Source of the DNA: Azomonas agilis
GTDB taxonomy: Bacteria; Pseudomonadota; Gammaproteobacteria; Pseudomonadales; Pseudomonadaceae
Direction of reading: 5' to 3'
Length of the DNA stretch: 64,000 bases
Assembly: GCF_007830255.1 (NCBI RefSeq)
Contig: NZ_VLKG01000015.1
Span: 1-64,000, forward strand
This document shows, piece by piece, positions 55,784 to 64,000 of the stretch. A model generated the notes under the pieces. That model made no database searches. It was not told where the DNA came from and worked only from the letters and a program-made list of their open reading frames with translations. The translations under genes were made by a program, and so were the position numbers. Position 1 is the first letter of the stretch; each line of letters begins with the position of its first letter.

Positions 55784-56426
55784 CCACTATCCCAACCTCA
55801 ACCCGGAGAAAGCGCTGATCTGGCGTATTGTCCACCTTGACAATCTGCCATGGATTCTGGACAACGGCCTGTACTGCGGCAACAGTGCGGTGAAGGCGCC
55901 GAACTGGATAAACATCGGCAACCCGGAATTGATCGACAAGCGGGCCAATCACCCGGTGCCACTGCCGCCGGGCGGCTTGCTGAACGACTATGTGCCGTTC
56001 TACTTCACGCCGTTTTCTCCAATGCTACGCAACATCCACACTGGCTGGGGCGGCATTCAGAGGCGGCCGAATGAGGAAATCGTGATTCTGGTGTCCAGCC
56101 TGCACCATATTGCCGGGCTAGGCTTGCCGTTTCTGTTCACCGATTGCCACGCTTATTACCAGTGGGCGGACTTTTACGCTGAATTGGTCGATCTCGACAA
56201 GATTGACTGGCCACTATTGCAAGCTCGGGACTTCAAGCGGGACCCGGAAGACCCGGCAAAATTCGAGCGCTATCAGGCCGAAGCGTTGATTCATCAGCAC
56301 TTGCCGGTCGGCGGACTTCTCGGCATCGTGTGCTATACGGAAGCATTGAAACAGCGCATTGAACAGGAGATTCAGGCCCGCAATCTGAGTCTGCCGGTTT
56401 ATGCCCGGACAGGGTGGTATTTCTGA
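55776..56426 (+). CDS. darT: DarT DNA ADP-ribosyltransferase toxin (DUF4433)
   Basis: A 216-residue toxin that should attach ADP-ribose from NAD+ to thymidine or guanosine in single-stranded DNA, blocking replication. Family features: the opening [17 protein letters not shown], the central [14 protein letters not shown] (71-84), TDCHA (122-126) and the catalytic glutamate probably E169 in RYQAEALIH. The gene overlaps hsdS by 8 bp and ends TGATG into darG. DarTG systems are reported to protect against phage. Whether the base is T (DarT1) or G (DarT2) cannot be settled from this sequence. Confidence 0.9.
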   Translation: MANHYPNLNPEKALIWRIVHLDNLPWILDNGLYCGNSAVKAPNWINIGNPELIDKRANHPVPLPPGGLLNDYVPFYFTPFSPMLRNIHTGWGGIQRRPNEEIVILVSSLHHIAGLGLPFLFTDCHAYYQWADFYAELVDLDKIDWPLLQARDFKRDPEDPAKFERYQAEALIHQHLPVGGLLGIVCYTEALKQRIEQEIQARNLSLPVYARTGWYF

Positions 56427-57502
56427 TGATTACATTCACTCAAGGCAATTTGCTGGAGGCACGCGCCGAGGCGCTGGTCAACACGGTCAACACCGTCGGG
56501 GTGATGGGCAAAGGCATCGCGCTGATGTTCAAAGAACGCTTCGACGAAAACTTCCGCCGTTACGCCGCTGCCTGCAAGGCCAAGGAAATGCAGACCGGCA
56601 AGATGTTCGTCACTCCAGTGCATGAACTCGACGGCCCACGATGGATCGTTAACTTTCCCACCAAGCAACACTGGCGCTCGCCGTCGCGCATGGAATGGGT
56701 GGTCGAGGGCCTGCATGACTTGCGACGCTTTCTGATCGAGCAACAGGTCAAGTCCATCGCCATCCCGCCGCTTGGTGCGGGCAATGGTGGCCTGGAATGG
56801 GCCGAGGTGCGCGAACAGATCGAGCGGGCTCTGGGTGATCTGGACATCGACATCCTGGTGTTCGAGCCCACCACGCAGTACCAGAACGTGGCCAAACGCG
56901 GTGGTGTCGAGAAACTGACTCCCGCCCGTGCGCTGATTGCCGAACTGGTGCGCCGCTACTGGGTGTTGGGCATGGAGTGCAGTCTGCTGGAGATCCAGAA
57001 GCTGGCGTGGTTTCTGGAGCGGGCCATCGAACGCTACAACCCCGGCGACAACCCGCTGAATCTACAGTTCGCGCCGCATAAGTACGGCCCCTACGCCAAC
57101 CGGCTCGATCATCTGCTGAACAATCTGGATGGCAGCTACCTGCACTCCGAAAAGCGCATCAGCGACGCGGACCCACTGGACGTAATCTGGTTCGACGACG
57201 AGCGTAAGGCTTTCATCCAGACCTATCTCAAGAGCGAGGCCAAGGCTTACACGCAAGCACTGGAATCCACCGCCGCGCTCATTGATGGCTTTGAATCGCC
57301 CTTCGGCATGGAGCTGCTCGCCACCGTGGATTGGCTGCTGGTTCGTGAAGGCGTAGCGCCCACCGTGCCTGCCTTGCGTAAAGGGCTGCGCCACTGGCGC
57401 GGCGGCGCGGACGCCGCTGCGCGCAAGGATCGCCTGTTTGATGACCGGGCGCTGGGCATTGCCTTGGAGCGCCTGACACAGCCAGCCACAGTGCTGGCAT
57501 AA
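56426..57502 (+). CDS. darG: DarG macrodomain antitoxin
   Basis: A 358-residue antitoxin. The N-terminal macrodomain (about 1-150; [17 protein letters not shown] and [12 protein letters not shown]) removes ADP-ribose from DNA. The C-terminal part (about 170-350; [26 protein letters not shown]) resembles the DarT-binding domain that also neutralises the toxin. The ATG shares a base with the darT stop codon (TGATG), so translation is coupled. The frame also opens at 56414 but that start lies inside darT and adds only four residues. Confidence 0.9.
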   Translation: MITFTQGNLLEARAEALVNTVNTVGVMGKGIALMFKERFDENFRRYAAACKAKEMQTGKMFVTPVHELDGPRWIVNFPTKQHWRSPSRMEWVVEGLHDLRRFLIEQQVKSIAIPPLGAGNGGLEWAEVREQIERALGDLDIDILVFEPTTQYQNVAKRGGVEKLTPARALIAELVRRYWVLGMECSLLEIQKLAWFLERAIERYNPGDNPLNLQFAPHKYGPYANRLDHLLNNLDGSYLHSEKRISDADPLDVIWFDDERKAFIQTYLKSEAKAYTQALESTAALIDGFESPFGMELLATVDWLLVREGVAPTVPALRKGLRHWRGGADAAARKDRLFDDRALGIALERLTQPATVLA

Positions 57503-57511
57503 GAGGGCAAT

Positions 57512-60500
57512 GTGAGCGAATACACGGAGGTCGAGCGCCCCTTTTTGCAACAACTGGCCGAGCTGGGCTGGACGGTTATCGACCAGAGCGCAGGTATCCC
57601 ACAAGATGCTGCACCCAGTCTGCGCGGCAACTTTCGTCAGTGGCTGCTGCCGGACGTATTCGACAACGCCGTGCGTACTATCAACCGTACCGATGACGGG
57701 CATGAATGGCTGACCAATCGCCAATTGGAGGACTTGCGCAGCCAATTGCTGCGCCACCCGAACCGTACTCTGCTGGAAGCCAATGAGGCCGTGCAGTCGA
57801 TGCTGTTCAAGGCGCAGGCCGATGTAAACGAGCTGACGGGCGAAGCCGACCCGGTGGTGCGCCTGATTGACTTTCATAACCCTGCGAACAACCAGTTCCA
57901 CGCCATCAACCAGTTCCGCATCGACACGCCGAGCTGCGTCAAGGCGTTCATCATTCCAGACATCGTGCTGTTCGTGAATGGCATTCCGCTGGTGGTGGTG
58001 GAGTGCAAAAAAGGCTCAGAAACCTGTGCTAACCCCATGCAGGAAGCCTTTGTGCAGCTGCAGCGTTACATGCGCCGCCGCAAAGAAACGGAAGCCTCAG
58101 GCCTGAAAGAGGGTGAACCCAGGTTGTTCTACAGCAGCCTGATGTTGGTGCGCAGCTGTGGGTTGGAAGCCGACTACGGCACCATCACCTCGGGCGAAGA
58201 ACACTTCTATGCGTGGAAGACGCTCCACCCCGCCGACGATACTGGCTTGACCGGACTGAACGCCCAGCAGCAGTTGATTGCCGGGATGCTGAACAAGGCC
58301 AACCTGCTGCAGATCCTGCGAACCAGCTCGGTGTTCATGGATACCGACGGTGGCCCACGGGTGAAGGTGGTGTGCCGCTACCAGCAATTCCGTGCTGCCA
58401 GCAAGATTGTCGAACGCTTGCGTACCGGCGAAACTGCCACCGAACGCAGCGGCGTGGTGTGGCATACACAAGGCTCGGGCAAATCACTGACCATGGTGTT
58501 TCTGGCACGAATGCTGCGTGCCAGCCGTGACTTGTCCGATTACAAGATCGTGCTCGTCAATGACCGGCAAGACCTGGAAGAACAACTGGGCGACACCGCC
58601 ACGCTGATTGGCGGGCGGGTGAATGTGATCGAAACCCGGGCGGGTCTGCGCCAGCATCTATCGACCGACAGCTCGGACATCAGCATGGTGATGATTCATA
58701 AATTTCAGGAGCACAAGCAGACGCTGACCAATACAGTGGCGGAAGCGCTGGGCACTTACTTGGCCATGCCTGCGGGTAAGACCTTCGGGGTGGTCAACAC
58801 ATCGAACCGCATCATCCTGATGATTGACGAAGCCCACCGCACCCAAAGCTCGGACTTGGGCGACAACCTGTTTGAGGCTTTCCCCAATGCCACGCGCATT
58901 GCCTTCACCGGCACGCCACTGATCACTGAACGGCACGGTGAAAAGAAAACCCACAAACGCTTTGGCGAATACATCGACACTTATCGGTTGATGGACGCAG
59001 TGAACGATGGGGCCACGCTGCAAATCCTCTACGAAGGTAAAACTGCCGACAGCGCACTGAACGAAAAACACGCTTTCGACGAAGCCTTTGAAGACCTGTT
59101 CCGCGACCGCAGTGAAGAAGAGCTGCTGGCGATCAAGAAGAAGTACGGCGCGACCGGCGACATCCTAGAGGCAGAGAACCGTATCAACGCCATTGCGCGT
59201 GACATGGTGGCACACTACGTCGACAACATCCTGCCCAACGGCTTCAAGGCACAGGTGGTATGTCATTCGAAGCTGGCGTGCATTCGCTATCAGAACGGCA
59301 TCAAGTCTGCATTGGCCGAGCGCTTGGCCCGTGAGGAAGCCAAGGCCTCGCCGGATAGCGATCTGATTCAACATCTGCGTTTTCTCAAGACCGCTGTAGT
59401 GGTGTCGTCGGACGGCACCAATGAGGCGGCTTACATCACCCAGGCGCGCAAGGAAGCCCAGCGCATGAACGCGGTAGAGAACTTCTGCCGCAGCTTCGAT
59501 TTCAAAGACCCGGACAAGGAATATACCGGCATTGCCTTTCTGATCGTGTGCGACATGCTGCTGACGGGCTTCGATGCGCCCATCGAGCAGGTGATGTACA
59601 TCGACAAGAAGCTGCGCGAGCACACCCTATTACAGGCCATTGCCCGCACCAACCGCGTGAAGAAAGGCAAGCAACGCGGCTATATCGTCGACTACATCGG
59701 CTTGGCCAACCACCTGACCGATGCTCTGACCTTGTATGCGGCCAGCGACGAGTTGCAAGAACTACACGACGGAATGAAGAGTATTGCGTCGGAACTGCCG
59801 GTGCTGGAAGAACGTTACCAGCGACTGCTCCAACACTTCACAGGGCTAGGGATCAAACAGATCAAAGCCTTCGTGAATGGCAAATTGTCCAACCTGGATG
59901 CCGAGGCTGCCGTGGTGCACGAAGCGGTTAAGGCGCTCAAGGATGACAAGAAGCGCGCAGACTTTGAGGTGTACCTTAAGAAGTTCTTGATGAGCCTGGA
60001 CATCATCCTGCCCAACGCATCTGCGCAGCCCTACCGCGTGCCCGCAAAGCGCTTCGGCTACATCCTGCAGGTGACCAAGGAGCGCTATAAGGACAGCAGT
60101 CTTGATCTGGGCAGCGCTGGCGAAAAGGTGAAAGCGCTGATCAACGAGCACCTGATCAGTCTGGGTATCAACCCCAAGGTGCCACCGGTCGAGTTACTGG
60201 CAGAAGACTTCCTCGACAAACTGGCCGCGCACGCTGGGCAGAACAACGAGGCCAAGGCCAGCGAGATGGAACACGCCATCCGCAAGCACTGCACGGTTCA
60301 CCACGATGAAGATCCGGCCTTTTACAAGAGCCTGTCGGAAAAGGTCGATGCGCTGATCGAAAAACACCACGACGAATGGGATCTGCTGGCCGAAAAGCTG
60401 GCCGAACTGCGCAAAGAAGCCATTGCTGGTCGTCAGCAGGGTGAGGATGGCATGAGCAAGGAGGCGACGACTTTCTACGAGCACATCGTCCAGCTTGGCT

Positions 60501-60775
60501 TCGCCAGTGGTTCTGTCAATGATGCAGACAAACCTGCATTCAAAGCATTGATGGAGACCACCGTGGACATCTTGCAAGAAACCATTGCCAGCATCGATTT
60601 CTGGCAGAACCCCGATAAACAGAAGCGCGTGCGCGGTTTGATCAAGACCGAAATCGCCAAGACGGGCATCGAAGAGCTGAAGCTCAATCGTGAGCGTGTG
60701 GCCGTGGAGGTCATGAAGCTGGCCAAGAACCGCCACGATGAACTGGTCAATATGGCACGGTCAGGGGGAGCGTGA
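57512..60775 (+). CDS. hsdR: Type I restriction endonuclease/translocase subunit HsdR
   Basis: A 1087-residue motor-nuclease. The N-terminal PD-(D/E)xK nuclease has P-D150-I-V-L ... V-E164-C-K166. The SF2 translocase follows with Walker A in QGSGKS (G321-S325), DEAH at 439-442 and downstream IARTNRVKKGK. The C-terminal helical region docks to HsdM/S. It starts at a GTG (57512) with GAGGGC upstream, nine bases after darG. Unlike in most type I systems, two foreign genes (darT, darG) lie between hsdS and hsdR. It should cut unmodified DNA after translocation. Confidence 0.96.
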   Translation: MSEYTEVERPFLQQLAELGWTVIDQSAGIPQDAAPSLRGNFRQWLLPDVFDNAVRTINRTDDGHEWLTNRQLEDLRSQLLRHPNRTLLEANEAVQSMLFKAQADVNELTGEADPVVRLIDFHNPANNQFHAINQFRIDTPSCVKAFIIPDIVLFVNGIPLVVVECKKGSETCANPMQEAFVQLQRYMRRRKETEASGLKEGEPRLFYSSLMLVRSCGLEADYGTITSGEEHFYAWKTLHPADDTGLTGLNAQQQLIAGMLNKANLLQILRTSSVFMDTDGGPRVKVVCRYQQFRAASKIVERLRTGETATERSGVVWHTQGSGKSLTMVFLARMLRASRDLSDYKIVLVNDRQDLEEQLGDTATLIGGRVNVIETRAGLRQHLSTDSSDISMVMIHKFQEHKQTLTNTVAEALGTYLAMPAGKTFGVVNTSNRIILMIDEAHRTQSSDLGDNLFEAFPNATRIAFTGTPLITERHGEKKTHKRFGEYIDTYRLMDAVNDGATLQILYEGKTADSALNEKHAFDEAFEDLFRDRSEEELLAIKKKYGATGDILEAENRINAIARDMVAHYVDNILPNGFKAQVVCHSKLACIRYQNGIKSALAERLAREEAKASPDSDLIQHLRFLKTAVVVSSDGTNEAAYITQARKEAQRMNAVENFCRSFDFKDPDKEYTGIAFLIVCDMLLTGFDAPIEQVMYIDKKLREHTLLQAIARTNRVKKGKQRGYIVDYIGLANHLTDALTLYAASDELQELHDGMKSIASELPVLEERYQRLLQHFTGLGIKQIKAFVNGKLSNLDAEAAVVHEAVKALKDDKKRADFEVYLKKFLMSLDIILPNASAQPYRVPAKRFGYILQVTKERYKDSSLDLGSAGEKVKALINEHLISLGINPKVPPVELLAEDFLDKLAAHAGQNNEAKASEMEHAIRKHCTVHHDEDPAFYKSLSEKVDALIEKHHDEWDLLAEKLAELRKEAIAGRQQGEDGMSKEATTFYEHIVQLGFASGSVNDADKPAFKALMETTVDILQETIASIDFWQNPDKQKRVRGLIKTEIAKTGIEELKLNRERVAVEVMKLAKNRHDELVNMARSGGA

Positions 60776-61482
60776 TGCAACTCCGGCAAGTGCGTGATAT
60801 CGAATACCAGCTGCTGCCGGGCTCAGACCGCCAGACCACGGACATCGTAATCGAGCGCGATGGCCTCATTACCGTTCGCCCACCAAAGCGGATGACACCC
60901 GAGCAGGTGGATGAAACCGTATTGGCCAAGCGGATGTGGATTTACCGCAATTTGGCGGAATGGCGTGACCTCAATGCCACTCGCGTCACGCGCGAATGGG
61001 TCAGCGGCGAAACGTTTCTCTACTTAGGCAGTTGCTACCGGCTGCAACTGGTGGCAGAGCAAGACGAACCGCTCAAACTGAAAGATGGCCGGTTCTGCCT
61101 GCTGCGCGAGATCGTCGAGTGCGGCGGCCAGGACGCCGCCCGTCAAGTGTTCGAGGTTTTCTACAAGACCAAAGGCCTGCCCCGGATTCAGAAGCGCGTG
61201 GCGTACTTCGCAGCCAAGGTTGGCGTGACAGCGGGCGACATCCAGATCAAGGATCTTGGCTACCGATGGGCTTCCTGCACGAAGCGCGGTGACCTGCATT
61301 TTCACTGGAAATGCCTCATGGCCCCGCTGACCATCATCGACTACATCATCGTCCACGAGCTTTGCCATATGCACCATCGCAACCACTCGGATGCATTCTG
61401 GAACGAGGTCGATAAGGTGCTGCCGGATTACCGCGAACGAAAAGAATGGCTCCGAACTCGAGGTGCGGAGTTAGACCTGTGA
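60775..61482 (+). CDS. YgjP-like M48-type metallopeptidase (DUF45) associated with type I R-M
   Basis: A 235-residue zinc-metallopeptidase-like protein. H194-E-L-C-H198 forms the zinc site and H204 (in RNHSDAFW) is the third ligand. The region DIQIKDLGYRWASCTKRGDLHFHWKCLMAP is typical of the YgjP/WLM-like DUF45 family, whose members often sit next to hsdR. The ATG 60775 overlaps the hsdR stop (TGATG); a GTG one codon earlier is also open. A role in controlling the restriction complex (for example by proteolysis) is plausible but not shown. Confidence 0.85.
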   Translation: MQLRQVRDIEYQLLPGSDRQTTDIVIERDGLITVRPPKRMTPEQVDETVLAKRMWIYRNLAEWRDLNATRVTREWVSGETFLYLGSCYRLQLVAEQDEPLKLKDGRFCLLREIVECGGQDAARQVFEVFYKTKGLPRIQKRVAYFAAKVGVTAGDIQIKDLGYRWASCTKRGDLHFHWKCLMAPLTIIDYIIVHELCHMHHRNHSDAFWNEVDKVLPDYRERKEWLRTRGAELDL

Positions 61483-61534
61483 AGCAGCATACAGGAGCGT
61501 AACGGCAACGTTAAACCAGACTCATCATGAAGTG

Positions 61535-61557
61535 ACCCCATAAAGTACGGGGTTTTT
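61535..61557 (+). terminator. Terminator after the restriction operon
   Basis: ACCCC (61535-61539) pairs with GGGGT (61549-61553), 9-base loop, followed by T residues. The stem is only five base pairs, all but one of them G-C. Confidence 0.65.
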
Positions 61558-61629
61558 CGCGCAAAATTGATAAAGAAACTGAAGCTTATAGTGACTGATA
61601 ACCCCATTTGGGGTGCCACGTATGCCCAC

Positions 61630-61770
61630 TCAACTTCCCGTTGAACTTTTGATGGCGGCATTGCGGTACAGGTCAAAGAGAATCTCTTCGGTGGAGGTTT
61701 TTTCCAGTGCCCATAAGGCTTGCTCCAGCGTGGCCGCAGTACGCAGCAGGTGTTCAACACTCAGGGGCAT
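61630..61770 (-). pseudogene. Truncated HEPN/nucleotidyltransferase substrate-binding protein (HI0074-like)
   Basis: An ATG at 61770 opens a frame whose product (M-P-L-S-V-E-H-L-L-R-T-A-A-T-L-E-Q-A-L ... F-D-L-Y-R-N-A-A-I-K) looks like the N-terminal part of a HEPN-type nucleotidyltransferase substrate-binding protein, usually ~130 residues with R-N-A-A-I-K followed by F-E. Here it breaks off after I-K and stops five residues later. The break coincides with the edge of the defence island, so it is probably a gene cut when the island inserted or was deleted. Family assignment is from memory of the pattern. Confidence 0.5.
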
Positions 61771-61879
61771 GGTTAGGTTTCCAAGCGTGTTTGACCTGCA
61801 TTCTACCGACGTCACACCGGGAGACGCTTACATCGACAGCATTAGGTACTTTCCAGCAATTGGTCTCTTAAACACCAGC

Positions 61880-63967
61880 TCAAACATCCCCAGCGCAGGG
61901 TGCTTTCACCCTGTTTTCTTGAGTTTGAGTGCTGACGCAGACTTTATTTCGCCCAGTACGCTTTGCGGTATACAGCGCTTTATCCGCTCGCCGCAGGGGT
62001 TCATCTAAACCCTGATCCCCTTCGACCAGTGTCGTTACGCCAATGGATAGGCTGATGCTGAACCTCTCTACCCCTTCCAAGTGAATCAGATCCTCAGATA
62101 CCGCTCGGCGCAAACGCTCCGCGACTTCAATGGCTTGCATTTCCGCAGTTTCCGGCAGCAGGATGGCAAACTCTTCACCACCCAAGCGGCCCAGTAAATC
62201 AGCAGAGCGCAAACCCTGTTGTAAGAGCTGAGTAAGGTGCTGCAATACCCAATCGCCGGCTTTATGACCATAGCGATCGTTAACCTGTTTGAAGAAGTCC
62301 ACATCCAGCATCAATAGGGATAGGGGACGCGCATAGCGCTGACTGCGGGCTACTTCAGCCTCGGCGGTCTGCACAAAATAACGGCGATTAGCTACGCCGG
62401 TCAGGAAATCCATATGCGCCTGATACTCCAACCGCCGTCGGGCCAGATCGTGCTCTAAAGCAATGCTGGCTAAGTTGGCAGCATGGCCAATCTGGATAAT
62501 ATCCTCCGCAGTCGGCGCACAGGTTTGGCTGTGGTAGATGGCAAAGGTACCCAGCACCTGCCCATCACTGCTAAAAATCGGCTCTGACCAGCAAGCCCGC
62601 AAGCCAGAATCCAAAGCCATACGCCGGAAACGCCCACCCCAGAGCGGATCATGGGCAATATCCGCCACCACTACCCGCTGGCGTAAATAAGCCGCAGTGC
62701 CACAGGAGCCCACCTGTGGGCCGATCGCCACACCGTCCACGATTTGGTTATAGGCTTCTGGCAGGTTGGGGGCCGCGCCTAGTGTTAAGTGCTGCCCGTC
62801 CTTATCCAGCAGTAAGATGGAGCAGCGGGATGAAGGACTTTCAATTTCCACACCCTGCACAATGCTTTCCAGCACACGGCTTAGGGGATAACCCTTGGCA
62901 ATCAGCTCCAAGGTCTGCTCGCGCCGCTTTTCGCGCTGCTCCACCTGCCAGCGGGGGGTGATGTCGCTAAAGTTAGCCAACAGCCGATCGCCCACCCAAG
63001 AAGTGGTAATCAGCATCCGGCGCTGACTGCCGTCTTTGCACGTCACCAGAGTATCCAAAGGCGGTACGCTTTCACCGCTTTTATGAGCCGCCCCCACCTG
63101 AATGACCCAAGGCTTAATCAGATTTTGCTGCACCTGTGGGTCGGGACAGACCTGCCGATACCAGTCTTTGACCGTTGGCAGCTCTCCCAAACGGTAGCCA
63201 AACAACTCAGTGAACTTGCGGTTAACGTACTCGATTTGCCCATCCAAAGACGACCAGCTCACCCCTACCGGGGAAGCATCCAACAGTGCCTGCAATTTAT
63301 CTTGCTGATGGCGCAACTCAGACTCAATCCGGCCACAGAGCACAATGTCGGCCTGTAAGCGCTGATTTTTTTCGGCCAGCTCATGGGTTTGGGCTTCCAC
63401 TTGCTGCTTGAGGCGGGCATTGGCTTGAGCCAATTGTTGTTCGGCCTGCTTTAAACGCCAAAGTGCTAAACCCTTATCGGCCAACATACGCGCGGCATTG
63501 GCGTAAAGAGTCATAATGCTTTCGAGCTGTGGGCGCGGAATCACAGGTATTTTTTGGATCGCCGCTAAATACGGTTCCTCCTCAAACCCCAGCGCACGGG
63601 CCTGCTGCCGAAAAAACTCCAGATTGGGTGGCTCATTTAACACCTGCCCTACCACAATCGAGGCTAAATGCTGGCCTTCAACTACGATGGGCACGGCAAA
63701 ATCCATCAGTCCATTCAGACAGCAATGCCCCACGCTATTTCCAGCCTGTAAGAGTCGGTTTAACTCCAGATTGCTGGCTTTGCAACGGGCGGCAGCTACC
63801 GCATCCCCACGGTGAAAGACTCGGCAGGCTTCCTGCCAACCGATCTCACACAGCACGGTGTTACCGTTATCGACCAAACCGTGCGGAATCCCTGTGATGT
63901 TGTAGAGTGACAGCATCATCTTCTGGAGGTCTTCAAGATCCACCAGATCAGCGAAACGAACACTCAT
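61880..63967 (-). CDS. Diguanylate cyclase with PocR, PAS and GAF domains
   Basis: A 695-residue cytoplasmic c-di-GMP synthase. The N-terminal PocR domain (about 1-165, with cysteine-bearing VGHCCLNGLMDFAVPIVVEGQHLASIVVGQVL) is a ligand-sensing module seen in regulators such as PocR. A coiled coil (about 180-220) links it to PAS (about 220-330), GAF (about 355-520) and a GGDEF domain with G596-G-E-E-F600. The inhibitory site RxxD (R587-S-A-D590) is intact, so product feedback is likely, unlike in the cyclase encoded at 25600. The upstream end lies near the window edge (33 bp after the start). Confidence 0.9.
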   Translation of the reverse strand: MSVRFADLVDLEDLQKMMLSLYNITGIPHGLVDNGNTVLCEIGWQEACRVFHRGDAVAAARCKASNLELNRLLQAGNSVGHCCLNGLMDFAVPIVVEGQHLASIVVGQVLNEPPNLEFFRQQARALGFEEEPYLAAIQKIPVIPRPQLESIMTLYANAARMLADKGLALWRLKQAEQQLAQANARLKQQVEAQTHELAEKNQRLQADIVLCGRIESELRHQQDKLQALLDASPVGVSWSSLDGQIEYVNRKFTELFGYRLGELPTVKDWYRQVCPDPQVQQNLIKPWVIQVGAAHKSGESVPPLDTLVTCKDGSQRRMLITTSWVGDRLLANFSDITPRWQVEQREKRREQTLELIAKGYPLSRVLESIVQGVEIESPSSRCSILLLDKDGQHLTLGAAPNLPEAYNQIVDGVAIGPQVGSCGTAAYLRQRVVVADIAHDPLWGGRFRRMALDSGLRACWSEPIFSSDGQVLGTFAIYHSQTCAPTAEDIIQIGHAANLASIALEHDLARRRLEYQAHMDFLTGVANRRYFVQTAEAEVARSQRYARPLSLLMLDVDFFKQVNDRYGHKAGDWVLQHLTQLLQQGLRSADLLGRLGGEEFAILLPETAEMQAIEVAERLRRAVSEDLIHLEGVERFSISLSIGVTTLVEGDQGLDEPLRRADKALYTAKRTGRNKVCVSTQTQENRVKAPCAGDV

Positions 63968-64000
63968 GGCATACCTGTTGTCAGTCTTCTTAGCAGCCTT

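Larger units (their letters stand above)
61483..61879. other. Right border of the defence island, mainly non-coding
   Basis: The 397 bp contain a terminator (61535-61557), another hairpin AACCCC-ATTT-GGGGT (about 61601-61616), a TCAAC/GTTGA repeat near 61630, and a truncated gene remnant on the minus strand (61630-61770). Nothing else is recognisable. Confidence 0.6.

Noticed and set aside
61483-61879. Search for an attR copy of the ssrA 3' end and for an integrase near the island
   Set aside because: No repeat of the tmRNA acceptor-arm sequence was found on the right side, and no tyrosine recombinase is encoded, so an intact integrative element is not claimed.

Overview
The window looks like a chromosomal segment of a moderate-GC gammaproteobacterium, most likely in or near the Pseudomonadaceae. 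Three things point there: an H-NS-like MvaT protein (a Pseudomonas-type nucleoid protein), the adjacent mutS-fdxA pair, and the order rnfH-ratA-smpB-lldR-lldP-lldD-lldE-ssrA, which I recall from Pseudomonas. No genus or species can be fixed from the sequence alone.

Layout. 1-863: a complete IS5-family insertion sequence with CTAG flanks, followed by a small lipoprotein gene. 1.8-4.9 kb: mutS and the 7Fe ferredoxin gene fdxA. 5.2-18.5 kb: a long minus-strand surface-polysaccharide locus that ends in rmlBDAC (dTDP-L-rhamnose). It also carries two paralogous ~636-residue unknown proteins, a nonulosonate-type cytidylyltransferase, a NeuB-like synthase fused to an extra N-terminal domain, an inositol-monophosphatase-like enzyme, an RgpF-HAD fusion and an unknown protein. 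Its leader contains what looks like an attenuator. 18.7-31.3 kb: housekeeping and signalling genes (PIN-PhoH ATPase, yaaA, an MFS exporter with a divergent LysR regulator, a DEAD-box helicase, a periplasmic cyclophilin, a diguanylate cyclase with a periplasmic THI5/NMT1-like sensor, pbpG, a PhoD-like phosphatase, an NTF2-like secreted protein).

31.5-38.9 kb: an iron locus on the minus strand. feoABC and a second feoA lie directly downstream of a P1B-type ATPase with an unusual Y-S-C-A membrane motif, three small membrane proteins, a membrane-anchored ferritin-like protein and an HMA-like protein. The content resembles ferrosome (Fez) iron-storage organelle clusters. 39.4-44.2 kb: purU, mvaT, sbcB, rnfH, ratA and smpB. 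44.2-51.0 kb: the lactate locus, with lldR divergent from lldP-lldD-lldE around a perfect LldR/PdhR-type operator.

51.16-51.54 kb: ssrA (tmRNA), whose readable tag ANDDNFEGYALAA is longer than the usual 10-residue Pseudomonas tag. Immediately downstream, 51.7-61.5 kb is a GC-rich defence island: hsdM-hsdS-darT-darG-hsdR plus a YgjP/M48-like metallopeptidase, all in one overlapping operon. A DarTG DNA ADP-ribosylation toxin-antitoxin pair is thus nested inside a type I restriction-modification operon at the tmRNA insertion hotspot. A truncated HEPN-type gene remnant marks the far border. The window closes with a PocR-PAS-GAF-GGDEF diguanylate cyclase.
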